Origin: JACRAR01 sp041665185
Lineage (GTDB): Bacteria > Pseudomonadota > Gammaproteobacteria > Burkholderiales > Rhodocyclaceae
Reading direction: 5' to 3'
Assembly: GCA_041665185.1 (NCBI GenBank)
Contig: JBAYJH010000117.1
Span: 1 to 13,363 of the forward strand
Length of the DNA stretch: 13,363 bases
The first letter of the stretch is position 1; the number at the start of each line of letters is the position of its first letter. A program made the translations under genes and the position numbers. The notes under the pieces are model-generated. The model was not told the DNA's origin, ran no database searches, and saw only the letters and a program-made list of their open reading frames with translations. Positions 1-5,186 of the stretch are shown one piece after another.

Positions 1-249
1 GACCTTGTCCGCAAGAAGGGTGCAATCGGCGATCGATGCATTGGATGGCACGTTGCTCGGATCGTATTGTGGCGGTAGTAAGGGAACGAAGCGCATCGCG
101 CCCATGATGACGCTGCCATCAGTGCCGATACTGGCGCCCATGGCCATGGCGCTTTGCCTGAAAGTCTCGGGCAAATCGGTCGCAGTGGCAAAGGTTGCAA
201 ACGCAGCAACTGCTGCGACCATTGATCCCCTCAATACAAAACGACGCAT
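1..249 (-). CDS. Exported protein of unknown function, 3' end cut by window
   Basis: The first 83 codons of a leftward gene are present and the frame stays open to the window edge. The start at 249 is preceded by TTAGGA about 9 nt upstream. The N-terminus (MRRFVLRGSM then an Ala/Val/Phe-rich stretch to about residue 23) looks like a signal peptide with an Arg-rich n-region, so export to the periplasm or envelope is likely. Residues 24-83 are rich in Met (MAM, VIMGAM), Pro and Ser and include one Cys. I do not recognise a family. The gene lies 119 nt downstream of the 370-aa repeat protein on the same strand and may be cotranscribed with it. An alternative start is Met10 (position 222), but it has a worse ribosome-binding context. 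Function unknown. Confidence 0.7.
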   Translation of the reverse strand, partial: MRRFVLRGSMVAAVAAFATFATATDLPETFRQSAMAMGASIGTDGSVIMGAMRFVPLLPPQYDPSNVPSNASIADCTLLADKV

Positions 250-293
250 TTGAATCATCCTAAGAATGGAATTCGTTTCTGGTAATCCGACAG

Positions 294-346
294 CATCACC
301 AGCGCTTGGCCATCACCATCCGTTGTCCCTGAATGCTGGTGATGGC
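294..346 (-). promoter_or_regulatory. Competing hairpins in the intergenic mRNA between two leftward genes
   Basis: In the leftward transcript the arm at 346-335 can pair perfectly over 10 bp with 318-309 (GCCATCACCA with TGGTGATGGC, 18-nt loop). It can also pair over 10 bp with 303-294 (CATCACCAGC with GCTGGTGATG, 31-nt loop). The two stems share a 5' arm and exclude each other. They lie between the stop at 369 and the ribosome-binding site of the gene starting at 249. No U-run follows, so this is not a normal intrinsic terminator. mRNA processing, partial attenuation or translational control of the distal gene are possible; none is shown. Confidence 0.45.
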
Positions 347-368
347 GTCACCCTCACGAAAGAAAACC

Positions 369-1481
369 CTATCCTGCGTAAGGTACGTAACCGAGACCGG
401 TCTGTGCCATTCCTACCAAGTGAATATTGGCCGTATTGACGCCACTATCTGCCGCCATCATTGCCAGAGAAGCGTGGGTGTATTGGCCGGATGACACAGT
501 GCCTTCCCAGTAATTAAGGTCACTGGCGCTCGGGGCAGTCCCGAGGAGGTTTTGATACAGGAGCTTTACCTCGTCTGCCGTTGAGAAGTTCGTACCCAGC
601 TTGGCGTTCAATGCTGTTTGTGTCAGGTCCTGGTAACTCATGCCGCCATCCAGGAGATTGAGTCCCATGCCCACATAGGCTTTGTTCGAGACGGAGTCGG
701 AACCAAAGGTCGCGCCGAGCAGTTTTGCAGTAGTGCCCGCGTTACCGCTGATATCCAGTGCCACCGACCCATCGACGAAATGCAAACGCTGCATATTACC
801 GAGCATTTGGGTACCGGCAGTTCCCGAAACCTGAACGTTGCCGTTCGACAAAACGTTGATGGTATGAGCGCTCGCCGGTCCCGACAGCACCTCTGCGTTA
901 TTCAAAATCGTACTCATGGTAGTAAGCATGGACTGGAACGTGGTCGGTGCGCTAGTTGTGCCGGATGTCGCACTTGTTACGAAGCTTTGCATGACACCCA
1001 GCATGTTGTTGAACGGAACTGATGTGGTCAGCGAACCGGTATTCGCACCCGCCAGGAAGGTTTGCATGGCGCCGATCATGGACTGAAACGACACGGATGC
1101 ATTGGGCGACCCGGAAACGGAATCGGAAAGAAAAGTTTGCATGATGCCGAGCATAGGCTGGACGGATGCCGGGGTCGTTGACGATCCCGTCAGGACTCGG
1201 GTCATCGCCGACGCCATGCTTTGAAAGATGTCCGTGCTACCGGGAGTGGTTGTCGTAGGTTGAGTTGAGGCGAATCCGGTCATGAGACTTAACATGCCAT
1301 TGATGCCCTGGGTTACACCGGGAGCGGTAGCAGTATTGACACCGCTGCCATTCAAGATTCCTTGCATGACGCCGAGCATCGTTCCGCCCATCGACGTGGT
1401 ACCGATCGGCACTGTAGTGCTAGTGGCCTGGATTCCTGCAGTACCGTTCGATGAGCCCATCATTGTTGAAGAAACTGGCAT
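369..1481 (-). CDS. Met-rich repeat protein with DUF4214-like C-terminus, likely secreted by type I system
   Basis: A 370-aa protein starting at 1481, with AGGAGT upstream. There is no N-terminal signal peptide: residues 1-30 are Ser/Thr/Gly-rich. Residues about 33-200 contain seven tandem units of 21-28 aa, each centred on a hydrophobic Met motif of the form xMhxxMqxhL (Met35, 63, 89, 110, 135, 160, 185) joined by Ser/Thr/Gly linkers. Residues about 226-370 carry a segment RLHFVDGSVALDISGNAG followed by a DUF4214-like helical region (LLYQNLLGTAPSASDLNYW). That arrangement is typical of extracellular type-I-secreted betaproteobacterial proteins whose C-terminus carries the export signal. Secretion to the surface is inferred, and no secretion genes lie nearby. 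Transcription probably starts from the promoter at 1548-1575, whose -10 lies inside a palindrome shared with the divergent gene. Molecular function unknown. Confidence 0.8.
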   Translation of the reverse strand: MPVSSTMMGSSNGTAGIQATSTTVPIGTTSMGGTMLGVMQGILNGSGVNTATAPGVTQGINGMLSLMTGFASTQPTTTTPGSTDIFQSMASAMTRVLTGSSTTPASVQPMLGIMQTFLSDSVSGSPNASVSFQSMIGAMQTFLAGANTGSLTTSVPFNNMLGVMQSFVTSATSGTTSAPTTFQSMLTTMSTILNNAEVLSGPASAHTINVLSNGNVQVSGTAGTQMLGNMQRLHFVDGSVALDISGNAGTTAKLLGATFGSDSVSNKAYVGMGLNLLDGGMSYQDLTQTALNAKLGTNFSTADEVKLLYQNLLGTAPSASDLNYWEGTVSSGQYTHASLAMMAADSGVNTANIHLVGMAQTGLGYVPYAG

Positions 1482-1542
1482 TTGAAATACTCCTAAGTGG
1501 TCGATTCGTTAGAAAGAGGGAAAGAATTTTGTGAGTCAGTAA

Positions 1543-1575
1543 ATGGGATATTATCCCATATAACAAATAAAGCAA
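1543..1575 (-). promoter_or_regulatory. Leftward promoter with TGGGA-N5-TCCCA operator over its -10
   Basis: Reading leftward, a -35-like TTGCTT (1575-1570) is followed after 16 bp by TAATAT (1553-1548). The -10 sits inside the near-perfect palindrome ATGGGATATTATCCCAT (1543-1559; 8-bp arms around one base). The same TGGGA-N5-TCCCA palindrome recurs at 1663-1677 over the divergent promoter. Its position predicts repression of the repeat-protein gene that starts at 1481. Confidence 0.6.
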
Positions 1576-1644
1576 GAACTATTTGCTAATGCCACCATAA
1601 AGCGCCCTATGTATCTCTCTATCCAGTCACGACTGAAGGAGGAG

Positions 1645-1677
1645 TTGCTTACTCCAATGAATTGGGATATCTTCCCA
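1645..1677 (+). promoter_or_regulatory. Rightward promoter with the second TGGGA-N5-TCCCA operator
   Basis: TTGCTT (1645-1650) is followed after 17 bp by TATCTT (1668-1673). The palindrome TGGGATATCTTCCCA (1663-1677) covers this -10, and shares 13 of 15 bases with 1544-1558. Predicted transcription starts near 1680, giving a leader of about 26 nt to the DUF6502 gene at 1706. A further dyad, GGAGT-N5-ACTCC (1641-1655), overlaps the -35. Autoregulation by the gene product is a reasonable inference, not a demonstration. Confidence 0.55.
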
Positions 1678-1705
1678 TTTCGTCTCTTTCCGCAATTAAT
1701 CAACG

Positions 1706-2518
1706 ATGTCCGAATCCCGAAGCGATCTCGCCCTCGCTGCCGCCTTGCGGCTGGCGGAGCCGCTGGTGGAGTTACTTCTGCAGGAGGGGGTGGAGTACAC
1801 CCGCTTCGCCAGCGCGTTGAAGGCGACGTTTGTCGAAGCGGCGGAGAACATTCTCGAAGCCGATGCCGCCAAGGTGACGGATTCCAGCATCAGCACCCTA
1901 TCAGGGGTGCATCGCAAGGACGTGCGGACTTGGCGCTTGGCCGGCAAAGCCCTGCCACGGTCTCCGAACCTGAATGCAGTCATGGTGCTCTACACCCGCT
2001 GGGCGAACGATCCGGAATATTGCGACGCGCAAGGCAAACCACGAGTGCTGGATCGTGTGGGCGAAATCGGGTCATTCGAGGCCTTGGCTTCTTCGGTGTC
2101 CAATGATGTCCATCCTAGAACCCTGCTGCAGGAACTTATCCGGCTCGGTGTCGTTCGTCAGTTAGACGCTGATGGCCCAGGCGAGAAGCTCATGCTGTGC
2201 ACCGATGCGTTTGTGCCAAGAGAAGGCTTTGAAGAAATGCTGCGGCTCTTTGCCGCCAACTCTCGAGATCACATTGCGACCGCAGTGCATAACATTGAAG
2301 GCCGCGGCGAACCGATGCTCGAGCAGAGTGTCTATGCAGATGAACTCTGTCCGCAGTCCGCCGAGGCATTGAGCGCACTGGCCAGAGAGATCTGGGCAAA
2401 GGCGTTTCACGAAGTTGTGACCGAGGCAACCAAGCGCTATCGACAGGACAAAGGCAAGCCGGACGCGAATCAGCGCGTTCGTTTCGGTATGTATTACTAC
2501 AAAGGCCCTATCACCTGA
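1706..2518 (+). CDS. DUF6502-family protein, putative DNA-binding regulator
   Basis: A 270-aa soluble protein without signal peptide or membrane segments. The N-terminal part (residues about 10-55) is a Leu/Ala-rich helical region ending in YTRFASALKATFVEAA. It is followed by TLSGVHRKDVRTW (64-76), which resembles the turn and recognition helix of a helix-turn-helix. This arrangement and the length match what I know of DUF6502 proteins, which have no established function. The rest is a mixed alpha/beta region ending in a basic tail. The start at 1706 is the first possible one, since TAA lies in frame at 1697; it has no clear Shine-Dalgarno sequence, so translation may be weak. The DUF5666 lipoprotein gene follows after 36 nt, so the two are probably cotranscribed. 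Palindromes on both divergent promoters upstream fit a local autoregulator. Confidence 0.75.
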   Translation: MSESRSDLALAAALRLAEPLVELLLQEGVEYTRFASALKATFVEAAENILEADAAKVTDSSISTLSGVHRKDVRTWRLAGKALPRSPNLNAVMVLYTRWANDPEYCDAQGKPRVLDRVGEIGSFEALASSVSNDVHPRTLLQELIRLGVVRQLDADGPGEKLMLCTDAFVPREGFEEMLRLFAANSRDHIATAVHNIEGRGEPMLEQSVYADELCPQSAEALSALAREIWAKAFHEVVTEATKRYRQDKGKPDANQRVRFGMYYYKGPIT

Positions 2519-2554
2519 CATCGTCGGTGAAGAATCCCTTCCAGGAGAATCGTA

Positions 2555-4225
2555 ATGTTTCAAACTCTCTTTCCACGCACCCGGGCGGCTCTGGCGATCG
2601 CCGCAACCTTATTGCTGACCGGGTGCGGCGGCGGTGCTTTGACTCTACTGGCTGAAGTCGGCTCCGGAGGCACGGGGGCACCCGTCAAGGTTCTGGGGAT
2701 TCTGACCGGCTTTGGCAGCCTGATCGTCGACGGCATGCGTCACGACGACTCGATGGCCAGCTACATGTCGGAAGAAGATCAGGGACCCGCCATGGCCATG
2801 GCGTCCACCGGCATGATGCTCGGTCATAGCCTGGAGTTCAACGTCGATGCCAATGACAGCATCACCTCCGTGATGGTGTCTCCCGAACTAGTCGGCATTG
2901 TCACAGCTGCCGGGGTGAACGAAATTACGGTGATGGGAACCCGGGTGACGATCAATCGGGATACGGCCTTGGGCCCGGTGACGATTCTTGCAGGCTATGC
3001 GACGCCGGCGGCGATTCAGATCGGCGACCGGGTTGCCGTGTATGGCCTGCTCAAGAGCGATAGCCAGGGCACGACCATTGTGCAGGCCACCTTCATTGCG
3101 CAGAAACCGGTCGGCACCGGTACCAGGCTCACCGGTTACCTCACCCAATATAACGCCGGCGCCGGCAGCTTCATGATCGGCAATCAAACCGTGACGGTCG
3201 GGTCGGCCTCGATTTCCCCGGCGGGAGCATCTCTATCAAATGGTGCGCTGGTCACGGTATGGAGCAATACTGCTCCCATCGGCAATACCATCGATGCGAG
3301 TACCATCCGTGTCAAGTCACCGACAGCAAGCGGCGGAACTCTTACTTTGTCCGGGCCGATAACCGGCTACGCAAGCAGCGCCAACTTCAAGCTCCGCAAT
3401 GTGACGATCGATGCGAGCAAGGCAACTGTTTCGCCGGCCGGGGGCACCCTGGCCGATAACAAGTACGTGGTGGTCACAGGCAAGTACGACGCGACCACGA
3501 ACAAGCTCACGGCAACCGCCGTGACCATCTACACCCCCGCCGCAGCGGCCTCAGTCGAACTGCATGGGACCATATTGAACTTCGTCTCGACGTCGAGCTT
3601 CACCGTGCGCGGCGTGGTTGTGGATGCGGGTAGTGCGACGGTAACCGGCGGCACGGCCGCTCAATTGGGCAACGGAGTGTTTGTTGAAATTCTCGGAGCA
3701 GTGGCCAACAATGTAGTGAAAGCCAGCTCGGTCCGGATCGTCTCGCTGAATCCGCTCAACGCTCCCGGCGGAGCGACGATCGATCTGGGTGGCACGATTA
3801 CCAGCTATGACGCTACGACGGGCAAGTATGTCATGACGATGAGTTCGGGTGTTGTCGTGAATGGCACCACAACACCAGGCATGTTCTACGGAAACGGGAC
3901 CGCCTCTAGCTTTGCAATTGGCCAGACGGCGAATGTTCGGGGCATGATGACCAATGGCGTGTTGTCGACTTCAGTGGTGAACTTCACGCAGATGCCGGTC
4001 ATGCCGGTGTCGGGAGTCACTCATATGGAAGGAGTTGCCTACAATGTGACACCCACCAGTTTCATGCTGAACGGTCTGACCATCCAGCTTAACGGCGTCC
4101 CCATTCAAGGCGGTGGCGGGATGATGGGCGGACGGGGCATGATGTCAGGGGCGCGTGTTGGGGTCGATGTGCAGTTTGCGGGCGGGCAATATATAGCGAC
4201 AGCGGTGAGTCTGGGGAATGGATAG
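2555..4225 (+). CDS. DUF5666-repeat outer-membrane or periplasmic lipoprotein
   Basis: A 556-aa lipoprotein precursor. The signal peptide ends in a lipobox LLTGC with Cys24 as the probable lipidated residue. AGGAG (2543-2547) supports the start. From about residue 45 to the end there are roughly seven beta-rich units of 60-75 aa, each opening with a GxhTxy-like strand (for example VLGILTGFGSL, TRLTGYLTQY, LSGPITGYAS, LHGTILNFVS, LGGTITSYDA). Each ends in a strand such as VTIYTP. This is the OB-like DUF5666 repeat pattern. Two stretches are strongly Met-rich: residues 61-88 and 520-531 (GGGMMGGRGMM). The gene is second in an operon with the DUF6502 protein, a pairing I recall from other betaproteobacteria. 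Role unknown; surface binding or structural function is possible. Metal binding by the Met-rich ends is speculation. Confidence 0.8.
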   Translation: MFQTLFPRTRAALAIAATLLLTGCGGGALTLLAEVGSGGTGAPVKVLGILTGFGSLIVDGMRHDDSMASYMSEEDQGPAMAMASTGMMLGHSLEFNVDANDSITSVMVSPELVGIVTAAGVNEITVMGTRVTINRDTALGPVTILAGYATPAAIQIGDRVAVYGLLKSDSQGTTIVQATFIAQKPVGTGTRLTGYLTQYNAGAGSFMIGNQTVTVGSASISPAGASLSNGALVTVWSNTAPIGNTIDASTIRVKSPTASGGTLTLSGPITGYASSANFKLRNVTIDASKATVSPAGGTLADNKYVVVTGKYDATTNKLTATAVTIYTPAAAASVELHGTILNFVSTSSFTVRGVVVDAGSATVTGGTAAQLGNGVFVEILGAVANNVVKASSVRIVSLNPLNAPGGATIDLGGTITSYDATTGKYVMTMSSGVVVNGTTTPGMFYGNGTASSFAIGQTANVRGMMTNGVLSTSVVNFTQMPVMPVSGVTHMEGVAYNVTPTSFMLNGLTIQLNGVPIQGGGGMMGGRGMMSGARVGVDVQFAGGQYIATAVSLGNG

Positions 4226-4314
4226 TAGCTTTAACGGATGGCAACCAAACTTAAACGCTTGAGTCTCTAGCGACGCCAGGGCGGATCAACCGGGCTGGCG
4301 GAAGATTACCAATT

Positions 4315-4364
4315 TGTAATCCGACAGTCAGCTTCCTGTAGGCAGCGGCAGACTATTCTGTAAT
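4315..4364 (+). promoter_or_regulatory. Response-regulator-type TGTA boxes and promoter of the His-rich protein gene
   Basis: Three boxes lie at exact 22-bp steps: TGTAATCC (4315), TGTAGGCA (4337) and TGTAATGG (4359). A -10-like TATTCT begins at 4354, 17 bp after the start of the second box. The same 22-bp pairing occurs upstream of copK and of the response-regulator gene; the 17-bp offset to a -10-like hexamer recurs at copK only. The rest of the gap 4226-4398 holds a dyad ATTAC-N6-GTAAT (4305-4320) and a weak hairpin CGCCAG...CTGGCG (4274-4300) after the DUF5666 gene. I see no gene in it. Confidence 0.55.
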
Positions 4365-4398
4365 GGTTTCACTACCCCTAAACTCTAAGGAGATCTTG

Positions 4399-4674
4399 AT
4401 GAAAACCACCTTACTGCTGGCCACCCTGATGGTCGCACTGACTACCTCTTTCGCTGCTGTTGCCGCGGACACTCCGGCCAAAGACCCAGCCGTGTCCACC
4501 AGCGAGCAACCTGCCAAGGCCGAGCCCGCCAAAACTCAGCCGGCAAAAAAGAATGTAAAGCCACACAGCCACGCGGAAGCAAAGGGAAACACAGGTATGC
4601 CGCAACCGACCGAAGCGACGGGTCCAGCAGCGAAACCTCTGCACGACCATCAGAAATTCCACAAGCAAATGTAG
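4399..4674 (+). CDS. Small His/Lys/Pro-rich periplasmic protein of the copper cluster
   Basis: A 91-aa exported protein. Start 4399 is chosen over the in-frame ATG at 4363 because AAGGAG (4387-4392) sits 6 nt before it and a clean signal peptide follows (cleavage near Ala22/Ala23). The upstream ATG also lies inside a regulatory box. The mature part is low-complexity and probably disordered, with PAK repeats at residues 38-50. Two His clusters, KPHSHAEAKG (54-63) and LHDHQKFHKQM (81-91), could bind Cu(II) or another metal. I know of similar short PHSH-containing proteins next to copper or heavy-metal efflux genes in betaproteobacteria, but no function is established. It converges with the cupredoxin gene, 33 nt away. 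It is likely controlled by the TGTA boxes upstream. Confidence 0.75.
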   Translation: MKTTLLLATLMVALTTSFAAVAADTPAKDPAVSTSEQPAKAEPAKTQPAKKNVKPHSHAEAKGNTGMPQPTEATGPAAKPLHDHQKFHKQM

Positions 4675-4700
4675 CCACGAGATTGTTACCAGCTGCGGCT

Positions 4701-4733
4701 TGAAGGGCTACTTGATAACAACATTGCCCTTCA
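4701..4733. terminator. Inverted repeat at the convergent gene ends
   Basis: TGAAGGGC (4701-4708) and GCCCTTCA (4726-4733) form an 8-bp dyad with a 17-nt loop across the end of the cupredoxin gene. There is no U-run on either strand. It could act as a weak or Rho-assisted end point or stabilise mRNA 3' ends between the convergent genes. The loop is long and the call is tentative. Confidence 0.25.
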
Positions 4734-5166
4734 TGCCCGCTTCGTCATGACCGGGCTGCAGACAAGCGAAATCGACCTTGCCCGCCTTGGTGAATTGCCA
4801 AGCCAGTTCCCTGGTCATGCCGGGATCAACGGCTACCTGATTCGGGTCGGCGTGTTCCATCGATGGAAATTTCCGCATCAGCGCGGCATGCTCCTTCAGC
4901 TCTGTGACTGAGCCGAGCACCAGATCATGCTTTAGCCGACCACTGTTCTTCACCAGAAACCTGATGGTGTCGTCATGTCTTACGGTGATGCTGGATGGAA
5001 CGAAGCGCATCGCGTCGTTCATTTCTACCGTGACAGTGCTTGCTATGTTAGCGATCGCGCCGGGTTTGCCGATCGTCGTTCCATGCGAATCTTCATCTCC
5101 GTGCGCAAATGCCGGACCTGACGCCAGCATCAGACCAACTAACGCGGCTAGAGTTGGCTGTTTCAT
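4708..5166 (-). CDS. Periplasmic cupredoxin, CopI-like copper resistance protein
   Basis: A 152-aa precursor with a signal peptide ending at AFA (residues 19-21); the mature protein begins HGDEDSHG. It is a single cupredoxin domain with type 1 copper ligands in the expected order: His80 (KHDLVLG), then Cys135, His140 and Met145 in CLQPGHDEAGM. This pattern and length match the CopI/plastocyanin-like blue copper proteins that accompany copper ATPases and are thought to bind or help oxidise periplasmic copper. Start 5166 is preferred because AAAGGAAG lies just upstream. An in-frame ATG at 5190 overlaps the ATPase stop as ATGA but would add eight residues before the signal peptide and lacks a well-placed ribosome-binding site. 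It lies directly downstream of the ATPase gene and is probably cotranscribed and translationally coupled with it. Confidence 0.88.
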   Translation of the reverse strand: MKQPTLAALVGLMLASGPAFAHGDEDSHGTTIGKPGAIANIASTVTVEMNDAMRFVPSSITVRHDDTIRFLVKNSGRLKHDLVLGSVTELKEHAALMRKFPSMEHADPNQVAVDPGMTRELAWQFTKAGKVDFACLQPGHDEAGMKGNVVIK

Positions 5167-5186
5167 CGACTTCCTTTCAGCGGTTG

